Notes under the pieces: generated by a model
What the model was told of the DNA's origin: nothing
Databases searched by the model: none
The model's input: the letters and a program-made list of their open reading frames with translations, nothing else
Origin: Xylanimonas cellulosilytica
GTDB lineage: Bacteria; Actinomycetota; Actinomycetes; Actinomycetales; Actinomycetaceae
Length of the DNA stretch: 64,000 bases
Direction: 5' to 3'
Assembly: GCA_001072465.1 (NCBI GenBank)
Contig: JVKM01000001.1
Span: 1 to 64,000, forward strand
Made by a program: the position numbers and the translations under genes
Shown here: positions 10,659-18,668 of the stretch, piece by piece
Numbering within the stretch: the first letter of the stretch is position 1
How the letters are laid out: each line of letters begins with the position of its first letter

Positions 10659-11642
10659 GTGCCCTTCTCAGACGACGCCTACGCCTGTCCCTGCACCCAC
10701 GACCACGAACCCACGCTCCTGTCCTTCGAGGTCATGCCCCCGCGCAAGCCCTCCCTGGAGGAACCCTTCTGGAACACGGTCGATCAGCTGCTGCGCGTGC
10801 GCCCCGACTTCATGTCCGTCACCTACGGTGCGGGCGGCAAAGACCGCTCTAACGCCCGCGCGACGGTCCGCCGCCTTGTGCGTGACACCCCGATCCAGCC
10901 GATCGCGCACCTGACCTGCGTGGGTAACTCGACCGAAGAGGTCGTCTCCACTGTCTACGACTACCTGGACTCTGGTGTGCGCACCTTCCTGGCGCTGCGC
11001 GGAGACCCGCCGGTGGGACAGGAAGGTTGGGAGCCCGGCCCGGGCGGCGTCGGCAGCGCCACTGAGCTCATTCACCTGATCCGCACCGTCGAAAAGCGCC
11101 GCTGTGACGCCCACCCGGGTGAGGCCCTGCGCTCCGCCTTCAAGCCCCTGACGATCGCCGTCGCCGCGTTCCCCGCGGGCAACCCCGCAGCCGGAACCAC
11201 GCCCGCTCAGGAAGTTGAGCGCCTCCTCGTCAAGCAGGCCGCAGGCGCCTCCTTCGCGATTACGCAGCTCTTCTGGGACGCCGAGGTCTACGCCTCCTTC
11301 GTCGAACGCGCCCGCCGCGCCGGCGTCACCATCCCGATCGTGCCCGGCCTGCTGCCGGCCACCGACCCGGCCCGTCTGCGCCGCGTCCAAGACCTCACCG
11401 GTATTGAGGTCCCCGAATACCTGCTGACGACGCTCGCCGACTATCCCCACCAGGACGCGCGCGACGAGTTCGGCGCCGTCTTCGGCTCGCGCCTCATCCA
11501 CTCCGTCCTGGAGGCGGGTGCGCCAGGCGTCCACCTCTACACCTTCAACCGCTCCAAGCCCGTCTTGGACATCCTGGCCCTCATGGGAGTCAAGCCTGAC
11601 CCGCTGCGGTCCCAGGCCTCGACCCCCGACACCCGCGCCTGA
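10659..11642 (+). CDS. metF: 5,10-Methylenetetrahydrofolate reductase
   Basis: A 327-residue flavoprotein that reduces methylene-THF to methyl-THF, the methyl donor for MetE. Visible blocks are LSFEVMPPRKP near residue 20, FMSVTYGAGG near 52, HLTCVGNS near 86, LALRGDPP near 110 and ITQLFWDAEVY near 205. These form the TIM-barrel FAD site. Translation starts at a GTG with no strong ribosome site. The mature start could be slightly downstream, because the first 20 residues (PCTHDHEPT) are not conserved in the family as I know it. metE follows after 79 nt, so the pair works in one pathway. Confidence 0.94.
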   Translation: MPFSDDAYACPCTHDHEPTLLSFEVMPPRKPSLEEPFWNTVDQLLRVRPDFMSVTYGAGGKDRSNARATVRRLVRDTPIQPIAHLTCVGNSTEEVVSTVYDYLDSGVRTFLALRGDPPVGQEGWEPGPGGVGSATELIHLIRTVEKRRCDAHPGEALRSAFKPLTIAVAAFPAGNPAAGTTPAQEVERLLVKQAAGASFAITQLFWDAEVYASFVERARRAGVTIPIVPGLLPATDPARLRRVQDLTGIEVPEYLLTTLADYPHQDARDEFGAVFGSRLIHSVLEAGAPGVHLYTFNRSKPVLDILALMGVKPDPLRSQASTPDTRA

Positions 11643-11721
11643 GCGCACCACCATCCACCCTGCGGCAGGGTGCGGGGTTTCCCGCGCACGCCGAACGAGT
11701 AGCACACCCAAGGAGAAAACC

Positions 11722-14043
11722 ATGTCCGCTGCGACCACGCAGTTCCCCACCGCCACGATCCTGGCCTATCCGCGCATCGGCCGTGGCCGTGAGCTCAAGC
11801 GCGCCCTCGAGGCCCGCTGGGCCGGCCGCATCACCGAGGCCGAGCTGATCCAGGCCGCCGCGAATCTGCGCAAGGAGAACCTCGCGCGCCTCGTCGAGCT
11901 TGGCCTGAACCCCTCCGACGCGTCCCTGGCCGACGCGCCCTCCCTGTATGACCACGTCCTGGACGCCACGATCCTCCTGGGTGCCATCCCGCCGCGCTTC
12001 GCCGGCCGTGAGGGCCTCGACCTCTACTTCGCGCTCGCCCGCGGTGACGACAAGGTCGGCCCCGAAGAGATGACGAAGTGGTTCGACACGAACTACCACT
12101 ACCTCGTCCCCGAGATCGGCCCCGACACGCCCCTGCGCTTCGCCGACGACACGATCACCCGCCGCTTCACCGACGCCCGCGAGTGGGGCTACGTCACCCG
12201 CCCCGTCCTGGTCGGCCCCGTCACCTACCTGGCCCTGGCCAAGGCAGACCCGGACACCCCGGACTTCGACCCGCTCACCCGCATCGACGAGGCCGTGGCC
12301 GCGTACGAGGAGGCGCTGGCCTCCCTGCACGCCGCGGGCGCCCCGTGGGTCCAGCTTGACGAGCCGGCCCTGACCTCGGATAACCTGTCGCGCACCCGCG
12401 TCGAGCTGGGCGAGCTGGCCGCCCGCGTCTACGAGCGCCTGGCCGCCTCTCCGAACCGTCCCCAGATCCTGCTCACCACCCCCTACGGCGATGCCTCCCA
12501 CGCGGTGGGCGCTCTGGCTAAGACTGGCGTCGAGGCCCTCCACGTTGACACGCTGCGCGGCTCGCTGCCCGAGGGCGCCGACCTGTCTGGCGTCACCCTC
12601 GTCGTCGGCGCGGTCGACGGCCGCTACATCTGGCGCGCCGACCTGGCCCAGCTGCGCGAAACTCTGAAGGCTGCCCAGGCCCTGGGGGCCGCCCGCGTCA
12701 CCGTCGCCACCTCCAACTCCCTCCAGCACGTGCCTCACGACACCGCCCTGGAGACCTGGGACGACGCGACCCTCAACGAGAACCTGCACGCCTGGCTCGC
12801 CTTCGCCGACCAGAAGGTGCTCGAGGTCGTCACCCTTGCCCGCGGCGTGGATGAGGGCTGGGAAGCCATCGACGCCGAGGTCGCCGAGGCCACCCGCGTC
12901 CTCGAGCAGCGCGCCGCCGCTCCCGGCGTCGTGCGCCCCGAGGTCCGCAGCCGCACCGCCGCCCTCACCGATGCCGACCGCGCCCGCGAGCCCTACCTGG
13001 AGCGCGAGGCTGCTCAGACCGAGCGCCTGCACCTGCCCCCGCTGCCCACGACGACCATCGGCTCGTTCCCGCAGACCACCGAGATCCGCAAGGCTCGCGC
13101 CGCCAACGCACGCGGCGAACTGTCCGACGCGGACTACGAGGCCCGCATGCGCGAGGAAATCGCCTCGGTCATCACGCTCCAGGAGGAGCTGGGACTCGAC
13201 ATGCTCGTCCACGGCGAGGCCGAGCGTAACGACATGGTCCAGTACTTCGCCGAGCTGCTCGACGGCTTCGCGGCCACGCGTAACGGCTGGGTGCAGTCCT
13301 ACGGCTCGCGCTGCACGCGCCCGTCGATCCTGTGGGGCGACGTCTCGCGTCCCGCGCCCATGACCGTGGGCTGGACCACCTACGCCCAGTCGCTGACCGA
13401 CAAGCCCGTCAAGGGCATGCTCACCGGTCCCGTCACGATCATCGCGTGGTCCTTCCCCCGCAACGACCTGCCCCTCGGCGAAATCGCCGACCAGATCGGC
13501 CTGGCCCTGCGCGACGAGGTCTCCGATCTCGAGGCCGCCGGCATCGCCGCCATCCAGGTCGACGAGCCCGCCCTGCGCGAGCTGCTGCCCCTGGACGCCG
13601 ACCGCCACGCCGACTACCTGAACTGGTCCGTGGGATCCTTCCGCCTGGCCACCTCCTCGGTGCGTCCCGACACCCAGATCCACACGCACCTGTGCTACTC
13701 CGAGTTCGGCCAGATCATTGACGCCATCAAGGGCCTGGACGCCGACGTGACGTCCATCGAGGCCGCGCGCTCCAAGATGGAGGTCGTCCCCGAGCTCGCC
13801 GAGGCCGGATTCGACCACGGCATCGGCCCCGGCGTGTGGGACATCCACGCCCCCCGCGTCCCCAGCACCGAGGAGCTCGCCGAGCTCATCGGCCTGGCCG
13901 CCGACGCCGTGCCGGTCTCGCGCCTGTGGGTCAACCCCGACTGCGGCCTCAAGACCCGCGGCTACGAGGAAACGAAGGCGTCGCTGGACAACCTTGTCTC
14001 TGCTACTCGGCAAGTGCGTGCCCAGCGCGGCCTGGAGAGCTGA
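11722..14043 (+). CDS. metE: Cobalamin-independent methionine synthase
   Basis: A 773-residue enzyme that transfers the methyl group of methyl-THF polyglutamate to homocysteine. The N-terminal half is a degenerate barrel (YPRIGRGRELKRALE). The C-terminal catalytic barrel carries the zinc ligands in HTHLCYSEFG (His and Cys, about residues 654-656) and in NPDCGLKTRG (Cys, about 739). The start at 11722 follows AAGGAGAAAAC; a longer in-frame extension into metF is rejected. The substrate supplier metF lies directly upstream. Confidence 0.97.
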   Translation: MSAATTQFPTATILAYPRIGRGRELKRALEARWAGRITEAELIQAAANLRKENLARLVELGLNPSDASLADAPSLYDHVLDATILLGAIPPRFAGREGLDLYFALARGDDKVGPEEMTKWFDTNYHYLVPEIGPDTPLRFADDTITRRFTDAREWGYVTRPVLVGPVTYLALAKADPDTPDFDPLTRIDEAVAAYEEALASLHAAGAPWVQLDEPALTSDNLSRTRVELGELAARVYERLAASPNRPQILLTTPYGDASHAVGALAKTGVEALHVDTLRGSLPEGADLSGVTLVVGAVDGRYIWRADLAQLRETLKAAQALGAARVTVATSNSLQHVPHDTALETWDDATLNENLHAWLAFADQKVLEVVTLARGVDEGWEAIDAEVAEATRVLEQRAAAPGVVRPEVRSRTAALTDADRAREPYLEREAAQTERLHLPPLPTTTIGSFPQTTEIRKARAANARGELSDADYEARMREEIASVITLQEELGLDMLVHGEAERNDMVQYFAELLDGFAATRNGWVQSYGSRCTRPSILWGDVSRPAPMTVGWTTYAQSLTDKPVKGMLTGPVTIIAWSFPRNDLPLGEIADQIGLALRDEVSDLEAAGIAAIQVDEPALRELLPLDADRHADYLNWSVGSFRLATSSVRPDTQIHTHLCYSEFGQIIDAIKGLDADVTSIEAARSKMEVVPELAEAGFDHGIGPGVWDIHAPRVPSTEELAELIGLAADAVPVSRLWVNPDCGLKTRGYEETKASLDNLVSATRQVRAQRGLES

Positions 14044-14061
14044 GCGTTCTCCTAGGCGATA

Positions 14062-14103
14062 GGTGAGGGGCGGGACCGATGGGTCCCGCCCCTCACCGTT
14101 TGC
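14062..14103 (+). terminator. Terminator of the metF-metE unit
   Basis: A perfect 16-bp stem starting GGTGAGGGGCGGGACC with a 4-nt loop is followed by GTTTGCG. It is one of the strongest hairpins in the window. Confidence 0.88.
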
Positions 14104-14542
14104 GTCTATGTGGGAGCGCGGACGTGCGCGGCGGTGATCCACGTGTGGGGGAGCGGGCATCTGTGCCCGCGAATGTAACGGCGAGAGAATGTGACGGTGC
14201 ATCGGGGAGATGAGATGCACTGTCTGAACTGTCGCGTTATTGGCGTTATTGCAGCGATTAATGGCTACCATCAGGATGGTCGCCTGTGAATAAAGGCTGT
14301 CCGACCCATGATCACACGCTGTTACAGAGTCTCATTGTGTGGACGCCGTGTTGCTCGGACGCAATCTGTCCGACAGACTTAATGCCATGACGACCTTCGC
14401 GAACCCCATGTGCTGCCCCTGCGGTGGCATGATGTCGCGAATGTGTATGTGATTGACGCCCCAGATACCCCTGTCAATCACCGCCGCAGTGATATACCCA
14501 CGCCGATAGTGGGAGTGCGGCCCCGAAGAATCGGATACACCC
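14104..14542. promoter_or_regulatory. 440-nt gene-free regulatory region before the orphan winged-helix gene
   Basis: No convincing gene is present and the base composition is less GC-rich than the flanks. It holds a tandem 9-nt repeat GCGTTATTG at 14234-14251, a hairpin GGC-T-ACCAT/ATGGT-C-GCC at 14263-14284, an inverted repeat TCGGAC/GTCCGA near 14355, and a perfect 9-bp inverted repeat GTGATTGAC/GTCAATCAC at 14449-14457 and 14473-14481 that starts 94 nt before the ATG. These are plausible operator sites, possibly for autoregulation by the downstream protein. Confidence 0.5.
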
Positions 14543-14974
14543 ATGACCCTCGTCAACACCCCTGCCGCCTCTGTCCGCGCCGCCAACGACACCCCCACCT
14601 CCTACGAGGAATTCCTCGACGTTCTCGCCGGCCTGCGACTGAGCTCCTCCCGCATCGACATTGACATCGACCGCGGCCAGGTCACCCTCGACGGACGCGA
14701 CGCCGGCCTGTCCGCCAAGGAACACGACCTCCTGGCCCACCTCGCCGCCAACGCCGACCGCTCCGTCACCCGCGACGAGCTCTTCGCCTCCGTGTGGGCC
14801 GATTCCGAGCTCGGCTCCGACTCCCGCACCGTCGACGCCCACATCCGCCGCCTGCGCAAGAAGCTCTCCATCCTGCCCGACTTGATCTCCACGGTCCGCG
14901 GTGAAGGCTACCGCTTCAACTCCACCCCCTCCGTGCGCGTTCGCGTCACCCGTCCGGTCACCCTCGCCGCCTGA
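14543..14974 (+). CDS. Orphan OmpR/PhoB-type winged-helix DNA-binding protein
   Basis: A 143-residue putative transcription factor. Residues about 40-128 form a Trans_reg_C winged helix: a beta platform (VTLDGRDAGLSAKEHDLLAHL), then TRDELFASVWAD, the recognition helix region SRTVDAHIRRLRKKL and the wing STVRGEGYRF. There is no receiver domain; the N-terminal 35 residues are low complexity. No histidine kinase is adjacent. It may bind DNA constitutively or be controlled by level or partner. Its target is unknown; the repeats upstream are candidate sites. Confidence 0.85.
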   Translation: MTLVNTPAASVRAANDTPTSYEEFLDVLAGLRLSSSRIDIDIDRGQVTLDGRDAGLSAKEHDLLAHLAANADRSVTRDELFASVWADSELGSDSRTVDAHIRRLRKKLSILPDLISTVRGEGYRFNSTPSVRVRVTRPVTLAA

Positions 14975-15085
14975 GCGCCCTCGCGGCGGACCCCGCCGCT
15001 ACAACCGGCCGCGTCACCGCACGCATCAGCCCAGCGGCCACCCCGGGCGGCTCCCAGCCCAGCCAACCGCACGGGCCGGATAAAA

Positions 15086-15130
15086 GGGGAGAGGGGCCAC
15101 GGCCTCGTCCCCGAAACCGCGCCCCTCTCC
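15086..15130 (-). terminator. Terminator of ilvA
   Basis: The arms GGAGAGGGGC (15088-15097) and GCCCCTCTCC (15121-15130) form a 10-bp stem. Read on the minus strand it is followed by CCTTTTATC, a U tract, just after the ilvA stop. The strand with the U tract identifies ilvA as the terminated gene. Confidence 0.75.
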
Positions 15131-15149
15131 AGCGCTTTGTACGACCTCG

Positions 15150-16436
15150 TCAGATCACGAGTCGCGTGATCTCCGAATCCAACGGCAGCTCCTCCACATG
15201 CAGGGGGGAGGCTTCCATGCGGTGTCGAAGCCCGTCGATGTCATCCGGGTTCGACAGATCGATGCCGACCAGCGCGGGGCCGAGCTCGCGGTTGTTCTTC
15301 TTCGTGTACTCGAAGTGCACGATATCGTCCGCAGGCCCCAGCACATCCGACAGGAAGACGCGCAGCATGCCGGGCTGCTGCGGGAAGGTCACGAGGAAGT
15401 AATGACGCAGGCCCTCGTGGCGCAGCGAACGCTCCATGACCTCGGCGTAGCGCGTCAGGTCGTTGTTACCGCCCGACACCACGCACACGATTGCACCGTC
15501 GGAGCGGCCCAGCAGTGCCTTGCGATCGGCCGGATCGGTCAGGTACACGTGCGCGGCCGTGGACGCGAGAGCGCCGGCAGGCTCGGCAATGACGCCGTCG
15601 GACTGGTAGAGCTCCAGCATCTCCGTGCACACCGCGCCCTCGGGGACGACCAGCACGGAATCAACGAACTGCGAAGCGATGTGGAAGGGGAGCGAACCCG
15701 CGCGGCCCACCGCCGTGCCGTCCACGAAAGGATCGACCTTCGCCAGGGACATCGGCTGCCCCGCCTCGAGGGCCGCGTGCATCGAGGCCGCGCCCGCGGG
15801 CTCCACGCCGATGATCTTCACCTCCGGCCGGTTCGCACGCAGCCACGTCGCGATACCCGCGATGAGGCCGCCGCCGCCCACGGGGACCAGGATCGCAGCC
15901 GTGTCCTCGGGCATCTGCTCCTCGAGCTCGACGCCAATCGTGCCCTGGCCGGCGATAGTGAACGGATCATCGTAGGGATGAACGTAGGTGCGGCCCGTGG
16001 CGCGCGCAGCCTCCTGGGCCAGCGCGTTCGCGCGGTCGAACGTGCCATCCACGATGACCTGCTCAACCCACTGCCCGCCAATCGTCGCGATACGGCGACG
16101 CTTCTGACGAGGCGTATTCGAGGGAAGGTAAATTGTGCCGCGCACGCCCAGGTGGGCACAGGCATACGCCAGGCCCTGCGCGTGGTTGCCGGCCGAGGCG
16201 CACACGACGCCGCGTTCGCGCTCGGCGGGGGACAGGAGCGACATGCGCGCGTAGGCGCCGCGCACCTTGAAGGAGCGACACTTCTGCTGATCCTCACGCT
16301 TGAGCAGAATGTCGACGCCGGCCTCGGTGGACAGACGCTCTGAACGATCCAGGTTCGTGCGAACGGCGACCCCCTCCAGGGCGGTGGCGGCCTGACGGAT
16401 GTCCTTCGGCGTGGTCACGTGAGAACTAGCGGTCAT
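15150..16436 (-). CDS. ilvA: Threonine dehydratase (threonine ammonia-lyase)
   Basis: A 428-residue PLP enzyme that deaminates threonine to 2-oxobutyrate for isoleucine synthesis. The PLP lysine is in SFKVRGAYARM (about residue 55) and the glycine-rich phosphate loop is VGGGGLIAG (about 180). The C-terminal 90 residues form one ACT-like regulatory domain (RHYFLVTFPQQPGMLRVFL), so this is the short biosynthetic form with probable isoleucine feedback. I start at MTASSHV (16436), preceded by GGAAGGAGTTCCC; a frame extension of almost 100 residues is not supported. It stands alone between two divergently placed genes. Confidence 0.93.
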   Translation of the reverse strand: MTASSHVTTPKDIRQAATALEGVAVRTNLDRSERLSTEAGVDILLKREDQQKCRSFKVRGAYARMSLLSPAERERGVVCASAGNHAQGLAYACAHLGVRGTIYLPSNTPRQKRRRIATIGGQWVEQVIVDGTFDRANALAQEAARATGRTYVHPYDDPFTIAGQGTIGVELEEQMPEDTAAILVPVGGGGLIAGIATWLRANRPEVKIIGVEPAGAASMHAALEAGQPMSLAKVDPFVDGTAVGRAGSLPFHIASQFVDSVLVVPEGAVCTEMLELYQSDGVIAEPAGALASTAAHVYLTDPADRKALLGRSDGAIVCVVSGGNNDLTRYAEVMERSLRHEGLRHYFLVTFPQQPGMLRVFLSDVLGPADDIVHFEYTKKNNRELGPALVGIDLSNPDDIDGLRHRMEASPLHVEELPLDSEITRLVI

Positions 16437-16530
16437 GGGAACTCCTTCCAATACCCTTCTAGTGTAGTAGTGGCCACCGCCCCCAGGTCCCACCCAACCG
16501 TATGACCCAGAGCGCACTAACATAGAAGGC

Positions 16531-17169
16531 GTGAAAACTTTGAAAGACCCCCTGGTCTGGATTGACTGCGAAATGACCGGCCTGGACGTCGAGCGCGACG
16601 CCCTCATCGAGGTGGCTGTGGTCGTGACCGACGGCGACCTCACGATTGTCGACCCCGGCATGGACGTGCTGATCACTCCGCCCGCCGAAGCCCTCGACAA
16701 CATGAACGACTTCGTGCGCAACATGCACACTTCCTCCGGGCTGCTCGATGACCTGCAGACGTCGGCTGTGTCGATGGAAGAGGCAACCGAGCAGGTCCTG
16801 TCCTACATCAAGCGCTTCGTGCCCCAGCAGGGCAAGGCGCTCCTGGCGGGCAACTCGGTGGGCACCGACAAGATGTTCCTCGAGGCGAACATGCCCTCCG
16901 TCATCGACCACCTGCACTACCGCCTGGTGGACGTGTCCTCCATCAAGGAACTGGCCAAGCGGTGGTACCGCGCCGCCTTCGCCGAGTCGCCCGACAAGCA
17001 CGGCGGTCACCGTGCGCTGGCGGACATCCTGGAGTCCATCCAGGAGCTCGAGTACTACCGCCGCGTGCTCTTCCCGGCCGAGCCGGTGACCACCGAGCGC
17101 GCGCGTGAGGTTGCTCGCGAGGTTGTCGCCCTGGGCATTCCCGCTATGGGCGAGGCCGCCGAGGCCTGA
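16531..17169 (+). CDS. orn: Oligoribonuclease
   Basis: A 212-residue DEDDh 3'-5' exoribonuclease that degrades 2-5-nt RNAs, including the c-di-GMP product pGpG. The acidic residues are in WIDCEMTGLD (Exo I), GNSVGTDKMFL (Exo II) and HRALADILESI (Exo III). The length is slightly above the usual 180-200 owing to a C-terminal tail. Translation starts at GTG; a TAACAT element ends 7 nt upstream and no ribosome site is seen, so it may be leaderless. Confidence 0.95.
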   Translation: MKTLKDPLVWIDCEMTGLDVERDALIEVAVVVTDGDLTIVDPGMDVLITPPAEALDNMNDFVRNMHTSSGLLDDLQTSAVSMEEATEQVLSYIKRFVPQQGKALLAGNSVGTDKMFLEANMPSVIDHLHYRLVDVSSIKELAKRWYRAAFAESPDKHGGHRALADILESIQELEYYRRVLFPAEPVTTERAREVAREVVALGIPAMGEAAEA

Positions 17170-17186
17170 TTGTCATTCGTCACGCC

Positions 17187-17220
17187 AAGCGGCGGCATCC
17201 CTGCGGGGGTGTCGCCGCTT
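17187..17220 (+). terminator. Terminator of orn
   Basis: The outer stem AAGCGGCG/CGCCGCTT has inner pairing GCATCCC with GGGGGTGT and lies 18 nt after the stop. There is no strong U tract. Confidence 0.6.
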
Positions 17221-17255
17221 CGCTGTGTCGGGAGTGCCGGCTGGGCGCAGCGTGG

Positions 17256-17325
17256 CGTCCACAGGGGCGTGTACGCAACGCTCGTTATCCACAGGGGTAC
17301 GAGGCGAACGTGCGTCATCCACAGG
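17256..17325 (+). repeat. Three TCCACA boxes at exact 30-nt spacing upstream of the SSB-like gene
   Basis: TCCACAGG occurs at 17258, 17288 and 17318. The middle copy is TTATCCACA, a perfect DnaA box; the others are CGTCCACA and TCATCCACA. The last box lies 98 nt before the start codon. A matching array with the same 30-nt period lies 100 nt upstream of the unknown gene at 54408, and its third unit is alike at 23 of 27 positions. A shared regulator is inferred. Confidence 0.75.
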
Positions 17326-17415
17326 GTGCGCCGTGGCGCTTGAAGTGGTGTGGTGTGTGGGGCTTTCCTGGATGCATCCGGCCAACGCCGGCCAGAACGG
17401 ACAAAGGATGCAATG

Positions 17416-18204
17416 ATGCAGGACATATCGACGACCCTCAGGGGCCGTATCGGATCAGAACCGATGATGAAGCACGTCAAGGGCGACGTCTGTGTGACAA
17501 CCTTCCGGCTCGCAATTACGAAGTGGCGCTTCACGAGCGACGCGCGCACGGGCAACGCCTCCTACGTGGAGGACGGCGCCTACTGGTACACGGTGGAAAC
17601 ATGGGACACGCTGGCTTCCAACGTGTTCCGCAGCTGCCGCAAGGGCGATCCTGTCATCGTAGTTGCCCGACCCGTTCCAAACGGTTGGATCGACGGTAAT
17701 GGGCAGATTCGGTCATCGATCGTCTACCGGGCCTCCTCGGTCGGCCACGATTTGGCCCGGGGAACTTCCCAGTTCACGAAGAATGGCACGCATGCAACCG
17801 ATGAGCCTGCGGGTGGGACGCAGGGGGATCCCTATTCGACGAGGCAGGGGCCGGGATCGGCGGTCATCGCTCAGGGCGGGGAACATCAGGGTGACCTGGG
17901 CACCGACGTGCACGCTCACGTAGCTGCGCCGGATGAGGGTACGGACATCCTGCCTGCTGAGGCGGCCCCCTCTCAGAGTGAGCTGACGCCCCACGCTCCG
18001 ACTGGCGCAGCGGGCGAAGAACTCTCTGTGCTTCCCGCGCTCGAAGAACACGAAAGGTCCGAGGAACAATCCTCGGACCCGGGTAGGAACTCGTCGTCAT
18101 GCTTCGACTATTCGGCGCTGGAAGGCGGACACGCCGATGCGACGAAAAACGATGCGTTCGAGCCTCTTGATGGCGACGCGGACGAGCCGCCCGATGCCGC
18201 CTAG
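17416..18204 (+). CDS. ssb: Single-stranded DNA-binding protein paralogue with atypical tail
   Basis: The protein has 262 residues. The N-terminal ~110 residues form an OB-fold like SSB (RIGSEPMMKHVKGDVCVTTFRLAI, then YWYTVETWDTLASNVFRSCRKGDPVIVVARP). The remaining ~150 residues are low-complexity, acidic and rich in Ala, Gly and Glu. The tail ends in DEPPDAA and lacks the hydrophobic-acidic tip (DDDIPF-like) that normally recruits repair proteins. I choose the ATG at 17416, 7 nt after AAAGGA; the adjacent in-frame ATG at 17413 is possible. It may be an accessory SSB, as found in transformation or mobile-element contexts. The triple TCCACA array lies upstream. The gene overlaps acpS tail to tail by 4 nt. 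Confidence 0.85.
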   Translation: MQDISTTLRGRIGSEPMMKHVKGDVCVTTFRLAITKWRFTSDARTGNASYVEDGAYWYTVETWDTLASNVFRSCRKGDPVIVVARPVPNGWIDGNGQIRSSIVYRASSVGHDLARGTSQFTKNGTHATDEPAGGTQGDPYSTRQGPGSAVIAQGGEHQGDLGTDVHAHVAAPDEGTDILPAEAAPSQSELTPHAPTGAAGEELSVLPALEEHERSEEQSSDPGRNSSSCFDYSALEGGHADATKNDAFEPLDGDADEPPDAA

Positions 18205-18665
18205 TCGGACGCGTCCACGATCGCGACCTGCGCGATGGCGCACTCCCCGTCGTGGCTGATGGACACGAGCGCTCTCCACGTGGAAGGCGCTCCGAGTGAC
18301 TCCTCGCAGGCAGCTGCGACTCGGCCGTGCAGCGTGAGAGCGGGACGGTTCCACTCGTCGTGGATGACCTCAATCTCGTGCCAGTCGACGTCGTCGGTGC
18401 CGATGAGTGGCGGGGAGCCGAAAAGGGCGCATGACCAGGCCTTGATAAAGGCCTCCTTCGCGGCCCACAGGCCGCCCGCGTGACGGGCGACGGCCTCGGA
18501 ATAGCGGGCGGAACCGGGCTGCGCGCCAGAGGTAGCGGCGGCGCGCGCGCGGACCCGGCGGGCCTCCCTGGGCGTGAGAACGCCGTTCAGGAAGGCCGAG
18601 CCCGGCTCCCTCATCTGAGAGGCAAACTCAGGGAGGGAGACCAGGTCAACGCCGAGTCCGCGCAT
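18201..18665 (-). CDS. acpS: Holo-[acyl-carrier-protein] synthase
   Basis: A 154-residue 4'-phosphopantetheinyl transferase that moves the arm of CoA onto the ACP serine. It shows the AcpS signature GVDLVSLPEF (Asp ligand) near the N-terminus and WAAKEAFIKAW near residue 70 (Glu and Lys of the CoA/Mg site). It is the last gene of the birA-acc-fas unit, 3 nt after the fas stop. Fungal FAS carries this domain fused; here it is separate, so its substrate is probably the ACP inside Fas. Confidence 0.95.
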   Translation of the reverse strand: MRGLGVDLVSLPEFASQMREPGSAFLNGVLTPREARRVRARAAATSGAQPGSARYSEAVARHAGGLWAAKEAFIKAWSCALFGSPPLIGTDDVDWHEIEVIHDEWNRPALTLHGRVAAACEESLGAPSTWRALVSISHDGECAIAQVAIVDASD

Positions 18666-18668
18666 CGC

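Noticed and set aside
11590..14271. An 893-codon frame antisense to metE
   Set aside because: It has no motif and is fully explained by the GC-rich coding strand of metE.
17173..17416. Open frames through the 30-nt array giving 10-residue repeats (PVD...)
   Set aside because: Any frame through a 30-nt repeat gives a 10-residue repeat. No start or ribosome site supports translation and the spacers are not conserved as codons.
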